A stretch of 64,000 bases of DNA, from NCBI GenBank assembly GCA_037179385.1, contig CM074184.1, positions 11,922,001-11,986,000 of the forward strand. The letters are read 5' to 3'. The notes beneath the pieces are model-generated. The model did not search any database. It was not told the origin of the DNA and worked only from the letters and a program-made list of their open reading frames with translations. This DNA is from Holothuria scabra (taxonomy: Eukaryota > Echinodermata > Holothuroidea > Aspidochirotida > Holothuriidae). The translations under genes were made by a program, and so were the position numbers. Of the stretch, positions 48,665-59,822 are shown piece after piece (positions within the stretch are counted from its first letter, which is position 1; each line of letters begins with the position of its first letter).

Positions 48665-50700
48665 CAGGGGTGGCGCCAGGATTTGCCCGACGGGGGTGGG
48701 GAGGGGGAGGAGGGGAGAATATCAAGGTCCCGACAAAGGAAATGTTATCTCCAGGTGGGACGTGACTTGGCAGATGTGAGGGTTTTTTTTAAACAACTAC
48801 TAAAAAATCTGGAGTTTATTTAATAAAAATTTAAAATTTATGAAAGAAATTCGACTTTTGTTGGTACCATTAAAAAAATTTTGGTGTTTATTGAAGAATC
48901 TTTCCTTCATGTGGGAAAAATCAGAAACGTTTTATATTCGACAGCTGAAATTATTTTGGGGTTACACATTAAATGCATTAAATCGTACTAGACCTACGTA
49001 CTACAATACTATGGCTTCAAGGCGAGACTAGACGTTTGCCCGAAAAGTGTTTCCCTTTTTTGAACGAAGATTTGAAAATTAAGAGCTTATTATTTTGGAA
49101 TTTAATAAAAGAAAATTTGGTTTTTGGTAAAACTAAACTGATTTTTTTATTAAGTGATATGCCTTTCGAGAGCAAAATTAGGTAGTATTCTGGGTGATCT
49201 ACAGAGTTGGCTTTGGTTATTTATTGTACGGACTATCTATCGAAATTGGAATATTTTGCCACTTTTAACAAAATGAAGCTTATATTGGAGAAACATTGTA
49301 ATTTATTGACAGTTTGGGGGTTTTATGAAAGAATCTTACCTTCTCATGAGAAAAATCAATTAGTGGAGATACGTATCTTGTTGGGGTTACTGAATATCAC
49401 CATGCATATTCAGGCCCTCGGACCATATTGGAACGTTCCCCCGAGGAAGAGGTTTGGCTTCACATTTATTTGAAGTTTTATACTTTTTATTGTCATGTGT
49501 TTAAGGGAGCGTTTCAGTTTGGGAGGGGGAAAAATTGTTTTTTGTTCGAAAAAATGTAATCTTGCTCTAAAGAGTTGAGCACACAGAAATTTTTGAAAAG
49601 TTGAGAATCCCCAGACAGCATGAAATGATATTACCCGGGTTCGTAACTAGAATTAAAGAAGTCATAACTTTGAGCTTTCTTTCGCAATAAAATTTTCTCT
49701 TCATAACACTGCCCCAAAACGAAAAATAATTTGCAAACATGCATTGTTCTGTTGGGTAATCTGTTCGACCAAAAGACTATCTATGCGGAGCCCCACCATC
49801 AGTTGGCGCGGAGCGTACAGAAAATTGTTAAAAAATCTAACCCCTTAGATAGCCGAAATGGCATTTACCAGACTTGTTACTAGAAATGAAGCAGTCGTTA
49901 TTTTGAGCTTTCCGTTGGAATTAAAGTTTCACTTCAATAGAAAAAGTCCAAATTGCTAAATGCTCATAAAAGTACCAGATAAAAGGTACTGCTACAATTA
50001 GATATAACGGTTTTGTCTCTTTTGGGGGAAAACTATGCAACGGAATTGAAAACACACTATAATGTTTTTGACTGTATTAAGGATCTACAATCGCCGCCAA
50101 AAGTAAATGAAACAAACCCCTTTCCCCCGTTTCAATGTTGTTTTACTCAGGACTGGTCAGTTTTTCCCAACCAACATTGAAGTGGGGGAAAGGGGGAGAG
50201 CGGCATCATGAGAGATGGCTAAAAGGCAATGTAATATCTGCTACGGAGGGATTTGTTTCATTTGTTTTGGCGGCGATTGTAGGTTGAATGAAATTGCAAG
50301 GTCAACTAAATAGACGATCGTTTTAGATGACTGCCCGAAATCCAGAATATAAATGGTTTTACTTCCAACGTATTTGAAAATATGTCATGTTACAAGGTCA
50401 GGAGCGGAAACAAGAGGGGGGGGGGGTACGACGACACCCCCAGACTTATGGGATATATTCTCACACTGCTTTTTATCATTATGTGTAGCTGAAAACGGCA
50501 TTTTCGATATTCCTTACCTTTGCGAGATTTCGGCTGTCCGGGCAGGCCAGATGGCAGACCTATGGATGTTGCATGTACATGAACAATCTCGCGTCCATTT
50601 TTGTCATGAGAATTCGGAATTGTGAGTTTCCCTGAAGAATATGGTCTCCTAGTAAGCAAAATCATACCCCCCCCCCCCCGCCACGCTGGCGCCACCCCTG
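48665..50700 (+). mobile_element. hAT-like non-autonomous element, copy 3
   Basis: Starts CAGGGGTGGCGCCAGG and ends with CTGGCGCCACCCCTG, a 15-bp perfect inverted repeat. The 8-bp duplication AATCATCC flanks it at 48657-48664 and 50701-50708. It aligns along its length with the other three copies. It carries a secondary 198-bp foldback element at 50085-50282 and G- or C-runs at 50416-50426 and 50667-50679. No transposase frame is present. Confidence 0.9.
50085..50282. mobile_element. 198-bp foldback MITE nested in hAT-like copy 3
   Basis: Both ends read CTACAATCGCCGCCAAAA inward, and the inverted repeat extends about 30 bases into AATGAAACAAA. The interior is itself largely self-complementary (CCCTTTCCCCC against GGGGGAAAGGG). 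Copy 2 near 37675 lacks this insert, confirming a secondary insertion. Confidence 0.8.
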
Positions 50701-50708
50701 AATCATCC

Positions 50709-52114
50709 TTTTTTTACTGTATGTAGGTGTCAGACAAGACGAAAATTTGTGTTCGGTCCTCTTTGCTAATTATTTAAATGACCAGTAAATTTACGGTAAC
50801 TATTATGATTGTTTGAAAAGTTTAATTTATCTGAGGCAATGAGATCCCATCTTAGTAATGATGATGCTGAGTTGTACGGTACCTTAAATTGTTCACTTTG
50901 TTGTGTGCAGATGACACAGTTGTCCTTTTGCTTATTTTTCTTGGATTCGAAGGAGGAGATGATAATGTGTAAGTGATGTTAAACGGGGATAATGGACTGT
51001 AAGTGATAGAGACCATTTCTGTACTGGGTGTGGAAGGGTCAGTAGGGGGATCAATAGGAGTGGGTGCACAGCCCATAAATTTCACCCCTGTATGCTTGAA
51101 ATCTAAACGGTCATACTATGGTGGATCTGTAATGCCATGGTTGGCCAACTCATTGGCTCCCATGTGAAGGGTATGTAGTGGAGTGTGAACTTTGACTGAG
51201 CTGTGGGCCAGAGGGCAATAAATTAAGACAAAATAGTGTGTAAGTCAACGTCTAAATATCAAGAGAGGGGGCTTGAAATAATTGTGAACTTCAGCAAGGT
51301 TGTTGGGTGAACTTCTTGCAATAGCGTTAATGTAGTGGGTAAGTCAAAGGAAAATTATTAATGAAGTCCGCAAGGCACAACTTCCCGCCCCTAGGTACCT
51401 CCCCACAAAGTTTGAGGAGGATAAGGTAAGCTCTCTAGAAGGAGTTTTTGACACAAATTTCCGCATAAAAATATAAATTTCCCATTCCATCACGTGATCT
51501 TTGATGTTTGTTGCCATGGTAAACACATATTTTGGTAGTCCTGGACATCTTTATGATATGTGAGAAGTTTCATGTTAATGAGATGTTTCATTGTAAAAAT
51601 ACAGTAAAAAAGCAATTTTCACCAAATTTTACTTTGAGCTCTGACCTTTGACCTTCACTTCCAATAGTAAGTGGAAATAATGGTTCTACCTGGGGTATCT
51701 CCCTACAAAGTATGAAGAAAATCGGCTCGGCCGGTTAGGAGATATAAGAAAAACAACAAAGGACACATACACACACGCACACACACACGCACACACACAC
51801 AGACACGTTTTGACCCTTCCTCCAGAAATTATGGCGTCCCGGTCACCTTGGGTTAGACCCTTGGACTAGCAACTTGGGAACACAAATCATTTTTATGTGA
51901 ACCATGCCCTTCGTAGCTGTCATTGCCATTTTGAACTAATTTGGCAAAGTGATTGCAATATCTTATTCTCTTCATGGAGCGATGAAAAAGTTACCATCTT
52001 TTTCGGGGTAAAATCCGACATGTAGGCCTACCTTTATTCTATTTTTGGTGATGACACCATCGAAGTAGTTAACAGGTTAATATGAACACTTGTTCGAATG
52101 CCCTCATTTTCTAG
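50709..52114. repeat. Dispersed repeats and (CA)n, no gene
   Basis: 51085-51260 resembles 25905-26110. About 51395-51970 is the uninterrupted copy of the older repeat found at 36050-36337 plus 38674-38975. A (CA)n-type microsatellite with CG interruptions spans 51763-51805. Confidence 0.5.
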
Positions 52115-52346
52115 AAAAAAATCTAAGCTTTTAAGGCCGTATTACTTTAGCAACCATGACCCTCTTAAAATGCATGAGGAATTTCTTACCCTATTAGATA
52201 TTTCACCCGAGTCCCCACCAAAAGGGAGTTTTGGTGGGGTAATCAAATTTTACCCGACTTCCTGCTTAACTCATTCAAGCAAGCTCCAAGAAACCACAAG
52301 CTTGATAAGAGGCAGCTTGAGGAAGATGGAAACAAAGGCTGAATAA
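52115..52346 (+). CDS. Possible terminal exon of an unrecognised host gene
   Basis: A pyrimidine-rich tract and CATTTTCTAG precede 52115. The exon would be in phase 2 and encode about 77 residues (containing LRPYYFSNHDPLKMHEEF and SLIRGSLRKMETKAE) to a TGA-type stop at 52344-52346. About 430 bases downstream, near 52757-52778, AATAAA and AAATAAAG could serve as poly(A) signals. Composition is protein-like but I do not recognise a family, and no upstream exon is seen. Confidence 0.3.
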
Positions 52347-54235
52347 TACTAGCCAGATGTGCCACTGTTTGAAAGGTGTGAAAGGCAAGCAATACAGCAA
52401 TTTCTTACCTGGTTTTTGTTGACCTTCATTCACTGAAGCAAAAAGGTGTGGACAGGGTTTTTATAGGCAGGGAAATTCAACATGTGGAAAAAATTGGTTA
52501 ATACTGGTAATGAGAAAATGTTTAGTTTAAGCTACTTTAGTCGTGCAATTTTATGCTAATTTTGAAATTTTGTGAGGTGTGGTTTCTGTTACTTCTAACA
52601 AGTTGTTGCCATGTAAAGGTCGTTTTTTTTTAGTTTTTTTTTCTGTCTCTATATCACATTTTCATTTTAATATGTCTCTAATTTTATGTTTGTAAACTCA
52701 CTTTTAAATTTATATCTTTGAAATGTATATATTTTTGTAAGGTACCACAGAAAATGACAATAAACCAAACTGAAATAAAGTAAACTACTTCGAACCGATG
52801 GTTCTTTTCGCCTCAGAGTCTTCCAGCGAACTTCTCACTCTCGTCAGTCTTCGAGCGAATCTCACTCTTAGCAATCATAGTTTTATTTCCGTATCAATCA
52901 GAAGAATTGTGGAGAAATGAAGTGTTAATCAGAAACTGAAACACTGACTTTTACGAAATGACATAAATTATATGTTGTATGCTTGTCGTGAACTGTAATC
53001 ATTGGCGCCGAAAATACATTTACTTGAAAACGCATTTAAGCGACTTTTACATGTCACATGAGCTCGGAGGTGCTCATTTCCGGTGATCTGAGAGGTGTTT
53101 TCAACCAAAAATTACCTGTTCGCTATACTCGCCAACTAAGGGATGTTTTTTCTACAAATTTCAATCTCTTGCCCGAAACGAAATCCGGTGCATCCTTTTG
53201 TAGTGCAACTTTGTGCTACTGTAATGATTTCTTGAGGAAAATGAAGGTTTGGTTCAGAATTTATTTCTGCCCTGACGACAATGGTTAATTAGGCCAGCAC
53301 AAAGGAAAAGTTTCGGATTTACCGAGGTTCCAAACTTACGACACGAAGTGTGGAGTTGTGCAAACCTCTGAGCCAACCCATGGAATGTACTGACTCTTTT
53401 AAGAATTGTTAGTGTTTTACACGTAAAGAACTCTGATTAAGGCAACAAACTGTGTGTTATTTAATTTGCATCTAGACACACCCTACAACCGAAAAAAAAA
53501 TTAAAGAGTGGATCGGGACTAGGACGATCTCCCAGGACTGCGCTCGATTGGTGTTCTTTGCAGGAAACAAATACTGGAATATCATGGCTCCCGTGCTTGA
53601 GCGAGTTCTGAAAAATGTTCACTTACATCATGTATTGCTCATACGTAAAAAAACAACATAATGATGTTCAAATGTTACACCGCGGGATTGACGGAGGGTA
53701 CTTAAATGTTCAAAAAGTTCTCATAGAGGAAGGACAGCCCCGTATATTCCTCCTCACTCTGGTAATCAGGACCCGAAAGTTAGTTTTTAAAACCAAAAGA
53801 AAATCCTGTCTACCAGTGTACATAGTATATTCCCTATTATAGACAAATTTTTATACTCCTGCCCTTCAAAAAGTTTCTCTCGACACATTTTTCGGGCAAG
53901 TAGGCCTATTTACTACAGCGTCCGAGATCAAAATTAGGCTCATACGCAAAATCTGATTTCAGCCTAATTCAGGAAAATACCTCAACGAGTCAACATCCTT
54001 TTCTTTTGTGGTGTAATAAAATATGAACTCTCACAGCAGAGCTCCATGGTGCTGGTATGAGTGAAAAGCATTTGCGGGTCTCCTGGGAAAGCTTGCCAGT
54101 TTCCAGGAGGGATCCAAGGGGTCTCGACGCTCCCTGCTCCTGCTCCCTGCTCCTGCCCCCTGCCCCCCCCCCACAAAAAAAAGAAACGCTAACTTCAAAG
54201 ATGTGCGTTACAATGGCGGTTATCCTTAAAAGTCA
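52347..54235. other. No recognised gene
   Basis: The first 450 bases may be a 3' untranslated region of the exon at 52115. The rest is gene-free. A C-rich CTCCTGC low-complexity tract lies at 54125-54172, just upstream of the retrotransposon remnant. Confidence 0.4.
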
Positions 54236-55610
54236 GTTGCTGAGGCTGTGGACAAACTCTGTTCTGCGATTCAACGTAAACACAATTCCATTGGTGTCTT
54301 TTAAGACCTGTCTAAAGCTTTCGACACCATAGACCATAGTATACTCCTTCGTAAATTATCACATTATGGTGTAAGAGTTACCTTTGGATGAAAAGCTACG
54401 TAACTTCAAGACAACAATTCACTGTTTTTAATAATGTGCACTCTTGATCTGTTTGAGTAACATGTGGGGTTCCTCAAGGGTCCATTTTAGGACCTCTACT
54501 CTTTATTGTGTACGTTAACGATATTTGCAATGTCTCTAAGTTGCTCCTTAGTACTTTTTGCAGACGACACCAATATCTTCTTCACAGACAGCAATAGCAA
54601 CTAAGAGGAAATTGTAAGTGATGAACTGAACAAGTTTTACAAATGGTTCGAATCGAATAAATTATCACTGAACGTTGATAAAACAAACTATATGGTGTTT
54701 AGCAGAGGTAAAAATAATTGCAGCCTTAACATCAGCATGAATAAAAAACCCCTTCTGAAAGTTCACTCCACAAAATTCTGAGGCGTACACATTGATGACA
54801 AGCTGTCATGGAAAGATCATGTAAAGTACGTCTCAGGTCAAATATCAAGAGGTGTGGGCATCTTATCAAAGTTAAAATTCACTTTACCTCAAAGAGCCCT
54901 GAGATTAATTTACTTAAGACTTGTCTTACCACATCTTTCTTACTGTTGTAGTATATGGTCTGGTACCACTAGGTCTATTATACACAAATTATTTATTCTT
55001 CAGAAAAGGGCTGTCAGACACATTGCAGGCTCTGCTTCATGTGATGAGACGAGCTTCGTTGAACTTACTTAAACTTTATGATTTAGTCAACATGAGTTAG
55101 TTACATTTACCTATCGCTGTCTAAACAATCTGCTTCCTAGTTCTTTTTCTTCTTTTTTTTTTTACCTTGAACAAACCTATTCATAATTACCAGACTAGAC
55201 AAGCTGACCAGCTACATACCCTATTTGTTGATAGAGAGGCTTGCAAGAAAAGTCTTAAGTATAGATCTATTATTGCCTGGAACGCACTTCCACAGAATTA
55301 TCAGCTTAGCCCGTCAGTTGCGTCTTTGAGGAAAGGTTTATCAAAAAATTTTGTCAGTACTTATTAATGTTCCTCGGGTAGGGTAGGTTGGTGGATATGA
55401 ATTGTAGGGGAATGGGGTACAGGGGGGATTTATGTTGATCTTCTGTTCATTTTGTGTCCGCTCTCCTTGGGAGTGCCCTTGTCTCTCAAGCCCAGAAGGG
55501 TTTTAAGAGTACATCCATTGACAACTGTTGTCTTTTTTATCTACATATATGTGCTTATATTATCTTGTTCATTTTCTGTTGTGATAAATCATATAAATGA
55601 AATGAAATGA
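54236..55610 (+). mobile_element. Decayed 5'-truncated non-LTR retrotransposon (reverse transcriptase)
   Basis: Read across frames, it shows DLSKAFDTIDHSILLRKL (about 54305-54360), the catalytic FADDTN box (54557-54574), KLSLNVDKTNYMVFSR, and LVLPHLSYCCSIWSG with LFILQKRAVRHIAG (54915-55035). The typical end segment NYQTRQADQL ... YRSIIAWNALPQNYQ ends at a stop near 55367. A 3' region follows, ending in an AAATGAAATG-type simple tail near 55600. Several stops and frameshifts make it inactive. The thumb-to-C-terminus order fits the Jockey/CR1 group of LINEs. The endonuclease and 5' end are missing. Confidence 0.88.
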
Positions 55611-56028
55611 ATCTCTGAATCAAACTAAATGAACTATACAGCTTGACTTCAAAAGTGCCTAGAGTTTGAATCAAGTAATTGTGACGATGTATATATAGTA
55701 TCAAAGCTGCACAGGTTTATGATACCAATACCATCAGTTGCTCGTGTCGGTCATGGTAACGGTTACCAGGCTACATAATTCCGCGTTGAAGCAGGTTGAA
55801 GGCATGACAACCAGGACCATGTACAGGGTCTTGGGTCGTCGATTTGCTGAGTGATCTTTTCCAGCTGCTGTGCACACATGTGTTTCACCAGGCTGTTGCG
55901 ACTCCCTGCTTTCGCATGAATGGGTTTAAATTATTCGAGCGGAAGTATCGTTTGGTCCTACAATACTGAAAGGAATCCCTTTTATGTTACGGCTAAAATT
56001 TGCTCAATTTCTATCCATTTCATTGCAG
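55611..56028. other. Gene-free stretch
   Basis: No feature recognised. It ends in a polypyrimidine tract and CATTGCAG before the candidate exon at 56029. Confidence 0.35.
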
Positions 56029-56193
56029 AAAGTTGTGTCTTTTTATATACCAGAATGCACCAAAGTACCTTTCAGGATTCTTGAGAATGCAAAAATTTTC
56101 CATGCCCCTCCCCAAGGCCGGCGATATCAATTCGAAATCCTCTCTGGAAAAAAACCTGAGTCCGTCCTCGACCCTTGTCTTTGATAGGGAAGT
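56029..56193 (+). CDS. Possible orphan exon, unrecognised
   Basis: TTTCATTGCAG precedes a 51-codon open stretch starting KVVSFYIPECTKVPFRILE and ending PESVLDPCL before a stop. Codon use is less AT-rich than its surroundings. I know no family match and see no partner exon, so this may be chance. Confidence 0.25.
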
Positions 56194-56925
56194 TTTTTGC
56201 CTGCTTTGATGGCGACCTACAGTGTCTAGATATTCATACATTATTCATGACAGTGCTCTACACACTTGAGGATCTGTATCAGACTATATTATGCATTTGT
56301 GAATATTTTCAACAATTTATTGCCGTGGCATTTTGCATCTAGACACCCTCCTTGAAAATCAAGAAAAATAAAAAAGGACAGGTACACTTAGTACGTGTCC
56401 TGCTTCCCACCCTTTCAAGTCTCCGGGACGGTACCGGTAATCGACCATGTTCTCTACATCAGAAAATAAATACCGCAGGTAACCGTACTTTAACCATCTC
56501 CCAAATTCGTCCCTCGCGGTCCTAGAAAAGAACCACTAGTTGAAGCAAAACTATATATTAGTACGTATTTTATTTCTCCTGGATTTCTAAACTCCCTACA
56601 GGAGATCAAAATTTTAGGGTTGGGTACACATGCAGCTTAGAAACACGGGAAGTGCCGTGTCTGGCCACTTGGAGGTTATACCAAGGAGTTGGTTATACAA
56701 AAGTAAAATATGCCGTGCTTACTCTCCACGCCAACTGATGGCGACGCTCGGCTTGGATAGTCTTTCTTGCACTGATTCCTAATATCTTTCCGTTTGGCTA
56801 CAACTGACCTAGACCCCTCTTCCTGTAAATAATGGATCGACCACCTGTTCTTAAGATATCTTTAAATGACCAGGAAAACTATCCTGTTTACATTTTCAGA
56901 TACAACATTGTTGTTTTACTCTGTC
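56194..56925. other. Gene-free stretch
   Basis: Nothing recognisable. CGCCAACTGATGGCG near 56730 is the complement of a word also present in the hAT-like copies, a possible small fragment of that family. Confidence 0.35.
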
Positions 56926-57093
56926 CCTAATGATCCTACAACCGAGAGTGAGGTTACGGTGGAAACCAGAAAGCTTAAAAACAGCAAGGCACCTGGAGTG
57001 GACTTAATAGTAAATTAATTTTTAAAACATAGCCCCTCTCCCTTTATCGGTGTAATTACTAAAATATTTAATATGGTTTTATCTACGGTTATC
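56926..57093 (+). mobile_element. Reverse transcriptase N-terminal fragment of a second LINE
   Basis: One frame reads TRKLKNSKAPGVDLIVN, a stop, then FLKHSPSPFIGVITKIFNMV. This matches the start of the LINE reverse transcriptase domain (LKNxKAPGxDxI ... LTKLFN). It stops where the AGCTAACA foldback element begins, and no continuation is found beyond 57446. Confidence 0.65.
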
Positions 57094-57095
57094 CC

Positions 57096-57445
57096 AGCTA
57101 ACAGCGAACGTCCAGAAAACGTTTTGATTTGGTTCTCAGTTTGTCCGTTTCGTCTTCGTCCAAAGTAACGTTTTTAGAACGTGTTCAAAACGTCCCGCAT
57201 TTCCCACAAACTAAAGGGGACTATCTAAAAACGTTTTTACTACGTAAAAAAATAACGTTTGTAAAACGTTATAACTAGACGATTTTTAAACGTTTTTATG
57301 ACGTTTTCTGGACGTTCATAATATATGAGCATTCACGAGGACTTCCCAAAGACGTTTAAGTACGTTAGAGGAAACGATGCTAGACCGTTATGGTTAAAAC
57401 GTGTTCAAAACGTTTTCAAGACGTTTTCTAAACGTCATACTAGCT
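57096..57445. mobile_element. 350-bp foldback element with AAAACGTTTT arrays
   Basis: Ends are AGCTAACAGCGAACGT and a diverged complement ending CTAGCT. The interior holds about fifteen ACGTTTT or AAAACGT words in both orientations, giving strong self-complementarity. No coding capacity is present. It follows directly on the reverse transcriptase fragment. Confidence 0.62.
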
Positions 57446-58454
57446 ATGGAGTACATTTCCGATAAGTCTAAATATTAGCTTTAAATTGTTAAAAAATGGC
57501 CAATGGAGGCAGCCGGGTATTCTCTACTGAGACTTTATTGGACTAGTTCCCCACTGACGGGGTTGGGGTCCGTTTAACCGTTTTGTTCTTCTTTTTTATT
57601 TAAAGTAAGTGAAATAAAAATATCAATATGGGGACAGGGACGTGCGATGAAATTCCTTCTTCTATGTACTAAAATGTACAAAAATCATGCTCAAATATGA
57701 AAATCAACGTGAGCAACTTGAGCAAGTACTGTAATTTAAAGCTGTGCCAAAGATGCAACCTACATTTTAACACTGCCACATGATTGCTGCAGCGATGTCA
57801 CACAGATAAAATTTCATAAAATGGAATAGCCTAGGGTAATCCCCTTGCTTTTCATGCTACCCCCCTCCTCACGGTCCTCTCGAAAGAGCAAAACGTACGA
57901 ATTTCCTTACGTGCACTCTGTGATATTTTGCAAATGCAACTCAGGTACAATGGGTATAGCGGTATAGGCACAAATTGGCATCCCTACGAAAATATATGGA
58001 GAAAGCGATGGAGGCGAGGAGGGGGGTGGGGTTGAGGGGGCGTATTTTTATTCGGGAACCATGATAAACCATAGCAAAATTGATGTCAGATGCCTTCTAG
58101 GGAAAGCGACCCCCCCCCCCTCCTTGGCTATGTGAGCGAGGACCGCAGCAATACTGTTTTACGTTTTGGCTTTGCAGTTTAAAATGTTAGGAACTTGGCG
58201 GAATTTCCTACCCTTTAAACGTCCTACGGTACAACCACAGGGCTGCCCCTCCTGCATGGGGTGAAAAATAAAATCAGGATCCACCCCGGTGCCAGTCAAA
58301 TTCGATCCTCCTGCTCTCATTGGCATTGCATCCATAATTTCGGTTAGCGAGGGAGGCAAATTTCGTCAGTGAATCGGCTAGACAACAACACTTTATGCAA
58401 CAAATATCTACATTACGTTCCCTTTCTGTTAATGACTCTATTGGCGTTCCATAG
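57446..58454. other. Gene-free stretch
   Basis: No supported gene. Purine- and C-rich tracts lie near 58010-58045 and 58110-58120. The overlapping minus-strand frames at 58159-58531 carry no known motif. Confidence 0.35.
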
Positions 58455-58564
58455 ATTGTAACAAAAGCAATTACGATCCAAATTTGAACGTTCCTGTCAG
58501 CAGCTCTCTTGAAAGGTTCCAGATATCTCAACTACTTGTTCCTGGAACAACTGTCACAATCACA
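58455..58564 (+). CDS. Possible orphan exon with fibronectin type III-like strand pattern
   Basis: GTTCCATAG precedes and GTAAGT follows this 110-base stretch, which is open in one frame (enters after two bases, leaves in phase 0). It reads CNKSNYDPNLNVPVSSSLER and then FQISQLLVPGTTVTIT. The SSSLxxFxIxxLxPGTTxTIT pattern resembles the E-F strands of a fibronectin type III domain, common in animal adhesion and receptor proteins. It is too short to be sure, and no neighbouring exon was found. Confidence 0.3.
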
Positions 58565-59042
58565 GTAAGTCGTGAAATCTGTTTTAAATTCTTTAAAATC
58601 GTCTTGAAGGATGCTTTCATATGTAAAATGATGAAAATTGTTCACTTGTTAACTCATATGTTTGTGCAAGGCACAAGCCCTTAGCCTAACAGTTAAGTGC
58701 ACACGGCAGGTACAAGCCTAATGTTAGTGTTCGATAGATAGACAGTTATAGTAATACTGTCGAATGCGCGCCAAACTTTCCCAAAGGCTGTTCTATCGTT
58801 TCAAGATTTTTACACGAAATTTCAATGCAGATGTGGGTGCTAATTTAGAATCCGTGCCCGGAAGTAGACATAATTTTACTCACTTCACAACTTCCAAAAG
58901 AGGGCGCTCAAACTTTAAAGTTTTTTTTTTTTTTAAGTAAAAAACCCTTTTCTTTTTTTCCTCACTCGAGGAACAGCGCTATAAGTGTATGCTGTGGAAA
59001 GAAGTGAATGGTTAGTGCTGTGGAAGAAAGAAAAGCATTGTT
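58565..59042. other. Gene-free stretch
   Basis: Contains a T-run at 58921-58934. If the FN3-like exon is real, this is intron. Confidence 0.35.
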
Positions 59043-59130
59043 AGTACGGGGACCCGAACCCTCGACCCTAGCGGTATAGCGATTCTAGCATGAAGACCAG
59101 CGCGCTTGCCTACTGCGCTACGAGCGCCGT
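59043..59130 (-). other. tRNA-like sequence (pseudogene or SINE head)
   Basis: On the minus strand it has an A-box-like TAGCGCAGTAGG followed by AAGCGCGCTGG, and a B-box-like GGTTCGGGTCC, spaced as in a tRNA with a somewhat long variable region. The anticodon stem pairs poorly, the T-stem has mismatches and the acceptor ends do not pair. It is therefore not a functional tRNA by eye. It may be a tRNA pseudogene or the promoter head of a SINE. Confidence 0.45.
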
Positions 59131-59339
59131 TGCCGGTGAACGGGTTAAAAATAATATAAGTAGTGTCTAATAATACTATCTATTACATATAGCTGTAGGT
59201 ATACGTATTTACGTATACCTAAAGCTAACTGTATGTACTGGAGAATGTATATATATGTACAGTATGAGATACGTATACGTAAATGTTTATATACCCCTAC
59301 GTATACAGTTCCTATGCACGCGTACACCTGCATATGGCC

Positions 59340-59482
59340 CACCCTAACCCTATACCTATGCGTACGTAACCCTAACCTTATTACTATGCGTACGTAACCC
59401 TATACCTATGCGTACGTAACCCTAACCTTATTACTATGCGTACGTAACCCTAACCTATTACTATGCATACGTAACCCCTAAC
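59340..59482. repeat. Minisatellite, TATGCGTACGTAACCCTAACC
   Basis: About five units of roughly 27 bases built from CTATGCGTACGTAACCC plus TAACCTTATTA or TATAC variants. Confidence 0.85.
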
Positions 59483-59692
59483 CGTACAGCTGTGACGCAG
59501 TTCCGGGCACGGATTCTAAATTAGAGCCCAGATGTGCACTCGACAGACCCGTGCAGTCAACGTTCAGCCCATTATATTTACTGTAGTACCTTGAGTCAGT
59601 CACTATTTCCACCATTGAAAATCTTGGGGTGGAAATAAATGTCTGAACTTTAGCCTAACGTTAGGCTGCCGCTAAGTAGTACTGGTAGCCGG

Positions 59693-59822
59693 TCGTTTCG
59701 CCCCTTGCCAGTTCGCCCCCAACCAGTTCGCCACCTAAATACCAGTTCGCCCCCAAGCATTAACCAGTTCGCCCCCTTACACCTGTCAGTTCGCCCCCAA
59801 AGACATACCGGTTCGCCCCCTA
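59693..59822. repeat. Minisatellite, CCAGTTCGCCCCC
   Basis: Seven to eight units of (A/C)CAGTTCGCCCCC, separated by variable spacers of 5-15 bases. It resembles the AAGCCAAGTCGGCCCC units at 60880-61050. Confidence 0.8.

Noticed and set aside
59043..59130. Functional tRNA gene
   Set aside because: Anticodon, T and acceptor stems do not pair properly and no clear seven-base anticodon loop is present.
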